DNA from: SIG299 sp964541485
GTDB taxonomy: Bacteria > Bacillota > Clostridia > Lachnospirales > Lachnospiraceae
Assembly: GCA_964541485.1 (NCBI GenBank)
Contig: CAZIQL010000003.1
Span: 1-64,000 of the forward strand
Reading direction: 5' to 3'
Length of the DNA: 64,000 nucleotides
In this document: piece after piece, positions 52,000 through 61,988 of the stretch
Position numbering within the stretch: position 1 is the stretch's first letter
Layout of the letters: every line of letters begins with the position of its first letter
Notes under the pieces: generated by a model
The model's input: the letters and a program-made list of their open reading frames with translations, nothing else
Database searches by the model: none
What the model was told of the DNA's origin: nothing
Position numbers and translations under genes: made by a program

Positions 52000-54687
52000 T
52001 TATTTTTTCAGGGCAGCCAGTCTTTCCTCTACCTGCGCCATCATGCTCTTATAGTTTTCAAGCTTTGCCTTTTCCTCAGCAATCTTTGCTTCCGGAGCCT
52101 TGGCTACGAAGTTTGCGTTGGATAACATGCCCTCACCACGCTTGATTTCACCGGCCAGACGTGCCTTTTCCTTGTTCAGACGCTCAATTTCCTTCTCAAT
52201 GTCTACCAGATCCGAGAACGGAATATAAATAACAGCCTGTGGAAGTACAGCAGATACTGCATCTTCTGCAATGCCGGTCTTATCTTCCTGAATAATAACT
52301 TCACTTGCACCACCAAGTGTTGCAAAGAAATTCCTGCTGCCGAGGAAGGTGTCACGAACCGCAGCCTCTGCAGAAACGACATAAACGGTTGCCTTTCTGC
52401 TTGGCGGCACATTCATCTGGGTACGAACGTTACGAATACCCTTTACCGCTTCCTTCATCATCTCAACCGCATCTGCCTTCGCAGTAAAATCAAATTCTGC
52501 GGAGTAAACCGGCCACTCAGAAATCATAATGGATTCGTTTTCAGCAAGTACACCTTCTGCCTCCTTTAAAGTACAGAAGATTTCTTCTGTTACGAATGGC
52601 ATATATGGATGTAAGAGCTTTAATGCACCGGTCAGTACATGACGGAGTGTCCACATCGCTGCTTCCTTCGATGCTGCGTTGTCGCCATACATACGAGGCT
52701 TAACCATCTCGATGTACCAGTCACATAAATCATCATAGATGAAGTCATAAATCTTCTGCGCTGCCACACCAAGCTCAAAGCTTTCCATATTATCTGTAAC
52801 TTCTTTTACTACATTATTAAATCTGGTTAAAATCCAGCAGTCTGCATCTTCGAGTGTTTCTGCCGGAACACTCTTTGCGGAGGAATTAAGACCTGCTTCT
52901 GCCATCTGATCCATGTACATCATGATGAAACGGGAAGCATTCCATACCTTGTTTGCAAAGTTTCTGCTGGCTTCTACTCTCTCCCAGTAAAAACGCATGT
53001 CATTACCCGGTGCATTACCGGTAATTAACGTAAATCTGAGTGCGTCTGCACCGTACTTATCAATGACTTCGAGTGGGTCGATACCGTTTCCTAAGGACTT
53101 ACTCATCTTACGTCCCTGAGAGTCTCTTACCAGACCATGGAACAATACTGTCTTAAACGGCTTCTCCTGCATATGCTCATAACCCGAGAAAATCATACGG
53201 ATTACCCAGAAGAAGATAATATCATAACCGGTAACCAAAACATCGGTCGGATAGAAATACTCTAAATCCTTTGTCTTTTCCGGCCAGCCAAGTGTGGAGA
53301 ATGGCCACAAAGCAGACGAGAACCAGGTATCCAGTGTATCCGGATCCTGCTCTAAATGAACACTTCCGCACTTAGGACATACCTTTGGAGCGTCCTTTGT
53401 TTTAGCTACGATCACCTCACCGCAATCCTGGCAGTAATACGCCGGAATTCTGTGTCCCCACCAAAGCTGTCTGGAAATACACCAGTCACGGATGTTGTCC
53501 GTCCAGTTATAGTAGGTCTTTTCCATTCTCTCAGGAATCAGTGTGATTTCGTTATTCTTAACTGCCTCTACCGCAGGCTTAATGAGCTCATCCATCTTTA
53601 CAAACCACTGTGGCTTAATCATCGGCTCAACGGTGGTCTTACAACGGTCATGGGTACCTACGTTATGGCTGTAATCTTCAATCTTAACCAGAAGTCCCAT
53701 TTCGTCAAGTTCCTTGACAATCTGTGCTCTTGCCTCGTATCTGTCCATACCGGCAAACTTACCGCCGTTTGCATTGATGGTAGCATCGTCATTCATTACG
53801 TTGATTTCCGGTAAGTTATGACGCTTTCCTACTTCGTAGTCGTTCGGGTCATGGGCAGGTGTAATCTTAACAACACCTGTTCCGAAATCCTTCTCTACAT
53901 AAGTGTCAGCAATAATCGGAATCTCTCTGTCAACAAACGGAACCTTTACCATCTTGCCAACTAAATGTGCATAACGCTCATCCTCCGGATGAACCGCAAC
54001 CGCTGTATCACCAAGCATCGTCTCAGGTCTTGTGGTAGCAAACATTAAGAATTCATCGGTACCTACTACCGGATACTTAATGTGCCAGAAATGACCTGCC
54101 TGCTCCTCGTATACTACTTCTGCATCAGAAATGGAGGTATGACAAACCGGACACCAGTTGATGATACGGGAGCCTTTGTAAATCAGGCCCTTATGGTGCA
54201 TCTTGCAGAAAACTTCTTCTACTGCGGCATTACAGCCTTCATCCATCGTAAAACGCTCTCTGTCCCAGTCACAGGAGGAACCAAGCTTCTTTAACTGCTC
54301 GATGATTCTTCCGCCGTATTCCTTCTTCCAGTCCCAAGCGCGCTTAAGGAAACCTTCACGACCAAGGTCTGCCTTTTCAATGCCCTCTTCCTTTAACTTC
54401 TCAATAATCTTAACCTCGGTTGCAATGCTCGCATGGTCCGTACCCGGCTGCCAGAGTGCATTATAGCCCTGCATTCTCTTAAAACGGATTAAAATATCCT
54501 GCATGGTGTTATCCAGTGCATGACCCATGTGAAGCTGTCCGGTAATGTTTGGCGGCGGAATCACAATGGTAAATGGTTTCTTTGTCTCATCCGGCTCTGC
54601 ATGGAAATACTTTTTCTCGAGCCACTTCGCATACAATCTGTCCTCGATATCCTTCGGATCGTAGTTTTTTGCTAATTCTTTTCTCAT
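52000..54687 (-). CDS. valS: Valyl-tRNA synthetase
   Basis: 895 residues. Class I motifs HMGH in PPPNITGQLHMGHALDNT (near 50) and KMSKS in GRKMSKSLGNG (near 525), a valine-editing domain (190-340), an anticodon-binding domain and the C-terminal coiled coil (820-895, EKEIERLNKEKARLAGEI). A T-box leader controls it. It charges tRNA-Val. Confidence 0.97.
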   Translation of the reverse strand: MRKELAKNYDPKDIEDRLYAKWLEKKYFHAEPDETKKPFTIVIPPPNITGQLHMGHALDNTMQDILIRFKRMQGYNALWQPGTDHASIATEVKIIEKLKEEGIEKADLGREGFLKRAWDWKKEYGGRIIEQLKKLGSSCDWDRERFTMDEGCNAAVEEVFCKMHHKGLIYKGSRIINWCPVCHTSISDAEVVYEEQAGHFWHIKYPVVGTDEFLMFATTRPETMLGDTAVAVHPEDERYAHLVGKMVKVPFVDREIPIIADTYVEKDFGTGVVKITPAHDPNDYEVGKRHNLPEINVMNDDATINANGGKFAGMDRYEARAQIVKELDEMGLLVKIEDYSHNVGTHDRCKTTVEPMIKPQWFVKMDELIKPAVEAVKNNEITLIPERMEKTYYNWTDNIRDWCISRQLWWGHRIPAYYCQDCGEVIVAKTKDAPKVCPKCGSVHLEQDPDTLDTWFSSALWPFSTLGWPEKTKDLEYFYPTDVLVTGYDIIFFWVIRMIFSGYEHMQEKPFKTVLFHGLVRDSQGRKMSKSLGNGIDPLEVIDKYGADALRFTLITGNAPGNDMRFYWERVEASRNFANKVWNASRFIMMYMDQMAEAGLNSSAKSVPAETLEDADCWILTRFNNVVKEVTDNMESFELGVAAQKIYDFIYDDLCDWYIEMVKPRMYGDNAASKEAAMWTLRHVLTGALKLLHPYMPFVTEEIFCTLKEAEGVLAENESIMISEWPVYSAEFDFTAKADAVEMMKEAVKGIRNVRTQMNVPPSRKATVYVVSAEAAVRDTFLGSRNFFATLGGASEVIIQEDKTGIAEDAVSAVLPQAVIYIPFSDLVDIEKEIERLNKEKARLAGEIKRGEGMLSNANFVAKAPEAKIAEEKAKLENYKSMMAQVEERLAALKK

Positions 54688-54710
54688 AACATCTCTTCCT
54701 TTCTCTTAAA

Positions 54711-54940
54711 AATAAGAAAACCCGTCATCCTCACAAAAGGACGACGGGTCGTGGTACCACCTTTTTTCACAGTCAAAGACTGCCTCATTGTCTGCTGACA
54801 CAGACGTCACGGATAACGGTGTGAGCCGGTATTTCCTACTTAACACTTTCAGAAATACTGTTCAGAAGCTACCTTCAGCAAGTTCCCCATACAGACCTCA
54901 CAGCAACCACCGGTCTGCTCTCTGAAAGGTTTCCTCACTT
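54711..54940 (-). promoter_or_regulatory. T-box leader of valS (valine specifier)
   Basis: Minus strand: Stem I lies at about 54940-54855. The specifier is GTA (Val) at 54870-54872, within GAAGGTAGCTTC. The T-box sequence AGGTGGTACCACG is at 54750-54762. It is followed by the terminator ACCCGTC...GACGGGT with a T-run (54711-54749). Uncharged tRNA-Val would bind and allow read-through. Confidence 0.92.
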
Positions 54941-55027
54941 ACTCCTCTTCCTCATTACATTTAAATTATTTCTATTTTGATATAGTAAAGAAATTTTCTT
55001 TACTTGTCAAGTGAAAAACTTGATTTT

Positions 55028-56191
55028 TTATATTTCTACATCATTTCTTGCAAGAATCAGCAACGTTTCCGTATCGTGCTCACGGTTCTTCTCACGGAAG
55101 GTACGGAGCGACTTTCTCACCTGCTCCTCCTGACCGTTATTATAATCAATCCGCTGACGTAATTTCTGACGTCTCACATTCAGGCGATGCCTTACTTCGA
55201 CCATTTCCTTCGGATCAACCAGTGCCTCCGGCTGATACGTCCAGACTGCGGCATCCTGCACACCATTCTGCTTTAAGGCCTGCACCATTTCCTTATTAAA
55301 CAGGTCAATCATGTCTGCCACTTTCTTAAAGCGACGCTCCTCATCAACAATTCTCATATATTCCTGCCAATGGTAATGCAATTCCCTTGCACTGGTCACA
55401 TGGAACTTTTCATAGCTGTATTCTAAAAGATTAGTACAGTTTACATATTTAATTTTTACCTTATTCAAGAGAAGAATTACTTTATTTTTCTTGATTTCTG
55501 CTACCTTTAAGTCATACTGGTTTCTGCGGTTTGAAAAATAGAAATAGGCTATTACAACCAAACCAAAGGCAACCGTAAGTAAAAATGGGACCTGCACATC
55601 TTTCTTTGCATACTCCTGAATAGCAAACAGGAGAATCAAAAAGACGATAATAAAGCCGGTTGCAAAGGTAAATATTTTTCTGCACGATTCATCCTGATCC
55701 ATAATATCATCCAGTTCATAATCCAGCGCTGCCTTTTCACTCTCAAGTTGCCGCAAATCCGAATTGATCCGCTCCAGATATGCCTCATTTTCCTCCATGC
55801 TGCGGATTTCATCCAGAATCGTATCCTCATATGGTTCCAGCGCATTTCTCTGGGCAATCGTAATCTTTGGCGGAACCTTCTGCATTTTCTGACGCTCTGC
55901 ATTTAAATTAACGACTTTTCTTGCGCTTTCCGTCACCGAATGTTTTGCCGATGCCGACAGCATATCAATACGCTGAATATCTGCAAGATAAGAAGTCACC
56001 ACCTCGTACTCCTTCTTTGCCTCCATATTCTGACGCTTTGCTTCATTAATGATATCACAGCAGTTTTTTACAAATGCAGCCCGTTCTTCTTCTGTCCGGT
56101 AGACACCCTCTTGAAAGATCAATCCCTGTGTTTCCTGGTTCCGTTGTTCCTTCGTTTTCTTTTTCTTAAATAACCCCTGAAATAATTTCAT
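55028..56191 (-). CDS. Coiled-coil protein with two TM helices, DUF5716/5717 cluster
   Basis: 387 residues. A basic N-terminus and coiled coil (25-165, with NAERQKMQKVPPK and MEENEAYLERINSDLRQLES), two TMs (about 173-191 and 200-218) with a short outer loop, and a second coiled coil (225-380). Both long arms are cytosolic. No family recognised. It is the last gene of the cluster, 17 bp after the TPR gene. It may anchor the other proteins to the membrane. Confidence 0.65.
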   Translation of the reverse strand: MKLFQGLFKKKKTKEQRNQETQGLIFQEGVYRTEEERAAFVKNCCDIINEAKRQNMEAKKEYEVVTSYLADIQRIDMLSASAKHSVTESARKVVNLNAERQKMQKVPPKITIAQRNALEPYEDTILDEIRSMEENEAYLERINSDLRQLESEKAALDYELDDIMDQDESCRKIFTFATGFIIVFLILLFAIQEYAKKDVQVPFLLTVAFGLVVIAYFYFSNRRNQYDLKVAEIKKNKVILLLNKVKIKYVNCTNLLEYSYEKFHVTSARELHYHWQEYMRIVDEERRFKKVADMIDLFNKEMVQALKQNGVQDAAVWTYQPEALVDPKEMVEVRHRLNVRRQKLRQRIDYNNGQEEQVRKSLRTFREKNREHDTETLLILARNDVEI

Positions 56192-56208
56192 GACATCATC
56201 CCATTCGT

Positions 56209-57045
56209 TTATTCGTTATATTTTCTGTACTGCTCCTTCATCTTCTCTGTCATGCGCTTTGAAAGAGCATAAAACTCATTAAGTTTTCCGGACGTATGCA
56301 GCATGCGCAACTGATTTAAATCATCAAACTCCGGAAATTCGTATGTTTCTATCTCTGTTTGGAAATACGCCGCATTCAGCCAATCCTTACTTCCTTCCTC
56401 CACCTGATAAATATCAAGTGCCGACACATACATTGCCGTATCCCCCGAAAACCTGAGTGCCAGAAGATATTGTTTTAAGGACTCTTCCCGATGATTTCTT
56501 TCATAGGCCTCGCGGAAATAATCTGCCGCATCCACAAAACCATCTGTATGTAAAATGGCAATCGCAAGGTTGTGGTAGATGTCTCCCAAAGTTTCCGATG
56601 TAATACCATTTGTCTCTTTTTCCTTTAAAAGAATCCGGTAGTTCAACACCGCATCCCGGTAATTCTCATGTGTCAGGTAGCTGTCTGCCTTACTCTTTAT
56701 TCTTACCCAGTCTTCTCCGCGGTCTATCTTGGAATGTTCCTTTACAAACTCTTCAATCTCCTCTTTTGTAAAATAATCACAGCTGCAAAAACAAACCGCA
56801 ACCAAATCCTTTAGCGGAGCCTCCCTCTGTATCAAATCTGCCAACAGACTGCCTCTTTCCTTCAGCCCCAATTGCTCTTTTATGTAGGTAGCAAGTCCTT
56901 CATCATACAGATAATCCTCACACAGCTCCGGATTCTTTATCATGCAGTAGCAGAGCTCTTCGATGGAATGTATATTCAGTTTTGTATTTTTTAACAAATA
57001 CCCGGTCTTACTGTAATTTCCGGTGGTCATGATTACCTTTCCCAT
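56209..57045 (-). CDS. TPR-like helical protein in the DUF5716/5717 cluster
   Basis: 278 residues from the ATG at 57045 (AGAGG 7 bases upstream). Residues 120-230 are TPR-like (DSYLTHENYRDAVLNYRILL, LGDIYHNLAIAILHTDGFVD, AADYFREAYERNHREESLKQ). The N-terminus has IEELCYCMIKNPELCEDYLY. No TM. It should be a cytosolic adaptor. Position is between DUF5716 and the coiled-coil membrane protein. Confidence 0.65.
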   Translation of the reverse strand: MGKVIMTTGNYSKTGYLLKNTKLNIHSIEELCYCMIKNPELCEDYLYDEGLATYIKEQLGLKERGSLLADLIQREAPLKDLVAVCFCSCDYFTKEEIEEFVKEHSKIDRGEDWVRIKSKADSYLTHENYRDAVLNYRILLKEKETNGITSETLGDIYHNLAIAILHTDGFVDAADYFREAYERNHREESLKQYLLALRFSGDTAMYVSALDIYQVEEGSKDWLNAAYFQTEIETYEFPEFDDLNQLRMLHTSGKLNEFYALSKRMTEKMKEQYRKYNE

Positions 57046-57074
57046 GGTTTGTCCTCTCTGCGACACTGTTTTTC

Positions 57075-58313
57075 TTATGCCAGATGCACCATCTGCTCCC
57101 ATACCCGGTAGGTTGCCGGATAAATATCACCAAAGCCGATGTCTCTTACCTTTAATACAAGCGTTTCATAATCCAGGAAGTGTACCTCCACTTCCAGACG
57201 CTGTGTTTTATTTTCCCTGACTGCCATATTCTCCGGCTGGAATGTGCATGCAATGGAATCCCCCTTGCGGACATCCTCCACCTGAAACCGCAGTTCCAGG
57301 GTACCATCCAAAATCACCTGTACCTGCTTCTTTGCTTTCTCTAAAAACTCTCCTGCTTTCATTAGACGCACCGGTCCCTCCTGCGCATCCTGATAAGCCT
57401 CCAGATATACATTATGGAAAATTTGCCTGTCCGCAATTGTATTTTTCGGAAGCTTTTCCTTTACCGCATGCAGGCAGACCCCCAGACAATACAGACCCCT
57501 TCCGGCAAATACCCTGCGGTTATCCTCGGACAGCTTTTGCAATACCTTTGTAATCTCCGCATCTTCAATAAACGAGCCTGTTACGTAAAGCGTTGCAACC
57601 TTTTTTCTTGCCAATGCAACCTCTGCTATATTTTCAAAGCCCCTCGCACGTTCCTCTGCATCCAGAATACCTGCCAGATTTCCCATGGTAAGCTCGGAAT
57701 AATCTATCGTGCTGACATAGCACGGTAAACCTTTTCCCTGTTCCTCCGGAGTCATCAGATATGTTCTGACTCCTTTGCTGTCAAAATCCATTGTCATGGA
57801 ACAGCTATGCGGATCCGTACTCTCATAAAGCTCATACCACAAAAATGCATCCGCGTGTGTTGAAAAGAACAGCTTATCCTTGTCATATCCGAGCAGTTCC
57901 ATTACCTTAGTCAGTTGACGGATATGGGCTGTGGTCATCCTCTCACCCGTCATACCTATTCTTGCAATCGGTGCACCACCGTAACGTCTTCTGATTGCCC
58001 CAAGTATCGGTTTTAAATACTCGGCAAACAGTTCCGTCCCCGTCAGCTTCCGCTCTCCCATTTCAACCGCTTCTTCGGAGAAATTACCATAAAGCGAAGT
58101 CACTCCCTGCTTTTGCACCCGCATGCTGTAATCTAACGCCTCCTTTGCCACAAGAAGCTTTCCGTTTTCATCCTCAATTACCATCATCGGAAGCACTTCC
58201 CCCGTAGGCGTCCCCGTAAAATTGTACATTTCTGCCCGGGTTCTCTCTTCATTCCATAAGCTGATTTGCATATCTGTTTTACTAAAATCAATCCCCAGCA
58301 TCAGTGCTGCCAT
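57075..58313 (-). CDS. DUF5716-family actin/Hsp70-like ATPase
   Basis: 412 residues. Phosphate-1-like LGIDFSKTDMQISLW at the N-terminus, phosphate-2-like MTMDFDSKGVRTYLM (near 172) and an adenosine-type GSFIEDAEITKVLQKL (near 248) indicate the ASKHA fold (actin, Hsp70, FtsA). The C-terminal 80 residues are a beta domain. I recall this family as DUF5716, found with DUF5717 in Lachnospiraceae. It is unlike DnaK or MreB in its short length and C-terminus. A polymerising or switch ATPase is possible. Confidence 0.7.
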   Translation of the reverse strand: MAALMLGIDFSKTDMQISLWNEERTRAEMYNFTGTPTGEVLPMMVIEDENGKLLVAKEALDYSMRVQKQGVTSLYGNFSEEAVEMGERKLTGTELFAEYLKPILGAIRRRYGGAPIARIGMTGERMTTAHIRQLTKVMELLGYDKDKLFFSTHADAFLWYELYESTDPHSCSMTMDFDSKGVRTYLMTPEEQGKGLPCYVSTIDYSELTMGNLAGILDAEERARGFENIAEVALARKKVATLYVTGSFIEDAEITKVLQKLSEDNRRVFAGRGLYCLGVCLHAVKEKLPKNTIADRQIFHNVYLEAYQDAQEGPVRLMKAGEFLEKAKKQVQVILDGTLELRFQVEDVRKGDSIACTFQPENMAVRENKTQRLEVEVHFLDYETLVLKVRDIGFGDIYPATYRVWEQMVHLA

Positions 58314-58343
58314 GGCAATCCTCCAAAATTTTTTCTTTCTTCA

Positions 58344-61300
58344 TCAAATCGGTGAAAAATGCCGCTTAATCGCATATTCTTCCTTCGTATACTTCTCCAG
58401 AAGGTCATACACCGTCTTTTCTTCCTTCATCTCCTGCGCCAGAAGAATCTCATTAATCTTTTCGTATTTTGTATTGCCTGCCGTATACTTTACTTCTGTA
58501 TACTGCACCAGACGGCTTTCCACCATTTCTGGTCCGTTCTCGTTTTCCTGGGAGATGAAGTACTGCAGACTCTCTCCGTAGAACAGTATCAGCTCTTTGA
58601 CAAAAATACCATATCCGATGTCCGTCATCGGCTCTTCCTTTAATTCTTCATCCAGACTGCAGGAATAATGCAACGTTACCTTGTTCTTTGGATTCGTACG
58701 GAATTCCACATAATATTTATCCGCCACACATGCCGGTAACACTATCTGCTCACCGAAATCCTTAAAAAATCCATATACCATTTTCTTTTGTACAAATCTC
58801 TGGACATGGAAATCCACAAAGCTCTTTTCCGCCTCCGAAAGCTCCTGTTTTCCGGAATAGTATTTTAACAATGCCAATACGCAAATCTGACTGTTTTCTA
58901 AGAAGGTCTCCCTCTTTAATATCTCAAACACCTGCTGATTTGTCATACGGTCTTTCACAAAATATTTGTAAGCACAGTAAGACAGGTACGCACGAATCAG
59001 CTTTCGGTTCTGACCGGTTCCGTAATAGCTTAAGAATACCGAAAACGAATCGTCCACATAGCTCTCTGCAAACAGCATCTGACCGAGCAGCCTCTCCTCC
59101 AGTTCCGAGGTATCCAGCTCCAATCGTCTTGCTGCCACCCAAAGCTCATACATTTCTCCTGTCGTACCGTTATATTTTTCAATCAGGTACCGAAGCAGTC
59201 TCTCTTCCACCCTGCCGTTATGAAACGCGTGAATCCCCATGGATAAAAGAATGGTCCTGTCACGTTCTTCCCGCGGCGAATAGATTCCCTTGACGCAAAG
59301 CTTGGAAATCCGCTTGGTCTGCATGGTTTCGCAGCCAAACATCTCTACTGCTTCAATCACTTCATCATACATATCACGGAGCACCATCATCTCCATGATT
59401 TTCTCACGGTCCTTTGTCGATAACAATTCCAGATTCACCGCACGCAGATAAGTCTCTAGCAATTCTCCGTCATAGTTGTCATAATAATAATCCACAAGCG
59501 TCATGACTGCGGCATTTCTGACTTCTTCTCTTAAACCGGCCATCGAAGAAATCTGTTTTTGTATATCAATCCGAACTCTGTCGTATTTATTATAGTGTTG
59601 ATTTTTTTCAGCAATATGTAATAAGAGTTTCCGGTTGGCACTTCCTGTCTCATAACAGGTTTCCCAAAAGCTCTCCGCATGCATCAGCCGGTACAGCTTA
59701 TCCGACTCGGTTAACAGATAGCGGTTTCCTGTTGCATCAACCAAAAAGACATCCGCATCTTCTGTATAAATAGGAACCAGCGCCTGCTTCACCCCATTCT
59801 TTTCCTTAAGCGGAATCAGGCCGACTGCTTTTTCTTCCTTGTGGGCAACGCATACGCTCTCCATCGCAACATTCCTGCATTCCAACTGATAAGTAAAGAT
59901 AATATCCGGCAATGTCTGCGCCATTTCCCTGTCAATAATGGAAGAACGGAGTACATCTGCATACAGCACCGCCAGATGACTGCTGATTTCCCCTGCCTTC
60001 ATCTGATTCACCGCAAACTGCTCCATCTTCTTTAAGTAAGCACGGTACACCGCAGGATTGTTGTCCTTGTTCTGCACCACATACGCATACAAAAATGCAT
60101 TATCCTCCTTAGACAGCGTATTACTGAAACTAAAATAAAGCAATACCTGCTGGTCAATCACCGGAATTCCGGACCTGTCCAGGGTATACAGATAATATTC
60201 ATACAGGCGGTCAATTTTGAGCTGCTCCTTTACTCCCTGCTGCAGATATTTATGCCCCCTGACTTCTCTCTTATCAAGCGCAATCAGCTTTTTGCAGACT
60301 GCCATCAGAATATCCCTGTGCGCAAAACGGTGATACAGCTGCTTTAACACATGAAGCTGCAATTCTTCTTTCTCTGCATTCTGATCCGAAAGATACGCAA
60401 ACTGGATTGCAAGCTCTCTGGTTACCATATTGCTCTTTATCAGATACTGCATTACATGGCATTCAAACGCAGATAACGAATGCACCATGAGCGGGTCAGC
60501 AACCCATACCGCCGCAGCCTCGTAAAGAAGAACCGGGCTGTATTTTCCATTTCTGCAGTGCTCCTTAATCATTTCATAACGCAGCGTCCTATTGGTTTCC
60601 AGACGCTTATCCATATATAACAAAAACCAGAGCAATAAATCCTCCTTCTTCTCCTGTTCATAAAGAATCCGGATGCTTTCTGCATACTCTGCTACCAACA
60701 GATTACTTCTTTCTTTCATCGTCTCAAGGTAAAGAGTAGCACAATAAGACAGCATCTGCTGGTTCCGTTCAAAATAAGAACGTCTCCGGATTGCCGCCTC
60801 ATAAAGCTCATCCCTGTTTTTATTTTTAGTGTCTACTATTGCAAGATACGCGCGATAAAGCTCGTACATCTGTTTTTTCTTCTCTGCTTCTGCTTTCCGT
60901 ACCGTGTCTTCCGAATCCATTACATTCCGGTCAAGCATTGCCAGAAGTGACTCCAAAATCCGCCCCGATTCCGCCAGATAAGCTCCGCTCGTTGCCGCAT
61001 TGTTTCTAAACTGAAGATACTGCTCCATCAGCTTATATTCCATCCGCTTTGCGCTCTTCCACGGGTACTCACTCTCTGTCTTTTTTTGCTTATGTATTAC
61101 CACCGGAATCCTGAGCTCCTGTCTGGCATCTGCACAGACAATCTCTGCAAAATGCTTTCCCGGTTTCATCTGCCGCGCATTCACTACAAAGCTGATCTCT
61201 ACCTGCCCGTTTGCAAAATCTTCGGATGAATACTCACTTTTTGCAAAGGTAATGTATGGTTCTGTTGCCGTAACCGTAAACCGAACATATCCCCACTGGT

Positions 61301-61952
61301 TCTTCCGCACGGTCAACTGTTCCTGGAAGCTTTCTTCCTCCGCATTCAGTTCAAAGCCTTCCTGTACAATAGTTAAAACACAACTTTTTTTCTTATGTAC
61401 AAACGTCAGAAACTCTTCCATGGCCCTTGCCTTATCCGGGCTTTCGTTCAGCTGCTCATATGCCAGCAGATATCTGGCATCCTTTTTTAACACCACCGTT
61501 GTAAATTCAGGCGAATGAAAAAACTCCTGTGCCTCCGCCCAATTCATTCTTGCAAGATTGGTGAAATGGAACATATCCTTCACCGGACCGATAGAACTTT
61601 GATACACCGGCTCCGTCACATGAACAGAAAACGGAAGATGGAATTCTCCGCAATCGCTGATAATACTGATGCTTCCCGTGTGTACTTCCCCCGGAAGAAG
61701 CATTTTTGCATCCACAGAATACGGAAGTTCACATTCCGTACCGACGAAATTGGTGTCCTCAAGCACAAGAATCTTTCCCGTCACATAAAGGACACCTTTC
61801 ATGCGCTTTCCTTCCCGGTTTTTTACACAGATTGCACCCGTCTTGCGCATTCCGGCCTCTACATATACATGCAAATCCGTCTCGGAAACAAGCAGCTCCG
61901 GCATCTCATATTCAAATATCCCTTTGGCAAGTCGCTCAATCTTCTCTTTCAC
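58344..61952 (-). CDS. DUF5717-family giant cytosolic protein
   Basis: 1202 residues, GTG start at 61952. Beta-rich modules lie near the N-terminus (1-300: domain with GVLYVTGKILVLEDTNF and GEVHTGSISI, resembling Ig-like modules). The centre (330-1050) is alpha-helical, with repeat-like pairs (e.g. LRYEMIKEHCRNGKYSPVLL, LLRYLIEKYNGTTGEMYELW). The C-terminus is mixed alpha/beta. No TM or signal. I recall this family as DUF5717. It is 30 bp before DUF5716. A large scaffold is the best guess. Confidence 0.7.
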   Translation of the reverse strand: MKEKIERLAKGIFEYEMPELLVSETDLHVYVEAGMRKTGAICVKNREGKRMKGVLYVTGKILVLEDTNFVGTECELPYSVDAKMLLPGEVHTGSISIISDCGEFHLPFSVHVTEPVYQSSIGPVKDMFHFTNLARMNWAEAQEFFHSPEFTTVVLKKDARYLLAYEQLNESPDKARAMEEFLTFVHKKKSCVLTIVQEGFELNAEEESFQEQLTVRKNQWGYVRFTVTATEPYITFAKSEYSSEDFANGQVEISFVVNARQMKPGKHFAEIVCADARQELRIPVVIHKQKKTESEYPWKSAKRMEYKLMEQYLQFRNNAATSGAYLAESGRILESLLAMLDRNVMDSEDTVRKAEAEKKKQMYELYRAYLAIVDTKNKNRDELYEAAIRRRSYFERNQQMLSYCATLYLETMKERSNLLVAEYAESIRILYEQEKKEDLLLWFLLYMDKRLETNRTLRYEMIKEHCRNGKYSPVLLYEAAAVWVADPLMVHSLSAFECHVMQYLIKSNMVTRELAIQFAYLSDQNAEKEELQLHVLKQLYHRFAHRDILMAVCKKLIALDKREVRGHKYLQQGVKEQLKIDRLYEYYLYTLDRSGIPVIDQQVLLYFSFSNTLSKEDNAFLYAYVVQNKDNNPAVYRAYLKKMEQFAVNQMKAGEISSHLAVLYADVLRSSIIDREMAQTLPDIIFTYQLECRNVAMESVCVAHKEEKAVGLIPLKEKNGVKQALVPIYTEDADVFLVDATGNRYLLTESDKLYRLMHAESFWETCYETGSANRKLLLHIAEKNQHYNKYDRVRIDIQKQISSMAGLREEVRNAAVMTLVDYYYDNYDGELLETYLRAVNLELLSTKDREKIMEMMVLRDMYDEVIEAVEMFGCETMQTKRISKLCVKGIYSPREERDRTILLSMGIHAFHNGRVEERLLRYLIEKYNGTTGEMYELWVAARRLELDTSELEERLLGQMLFAESYVDDSFSVFLSYYGTGQNRKLIRAYLSYCAYKYFVKDRMTNQQVFEILKRETFLENSQICVLALLKYYSGKQELSEAEKSFVDFHVQRFVQKKMVYGFFKDFGEQIVLPACVADKYYVEFRTNPKNKVTLHYSCSLDEELKEEPMTDIGYGIFVKELILFYGESLQYFISQENENGPEMVESRLVQYTEVKYTAGNTKYEKINEILLAQEMKEEKTVYDLLEKYTKEEYAIKRHFSPI

Positions 61953-61988
61953 GTTGCTAAACCCCTTATTGCATGTATCTTCACATTC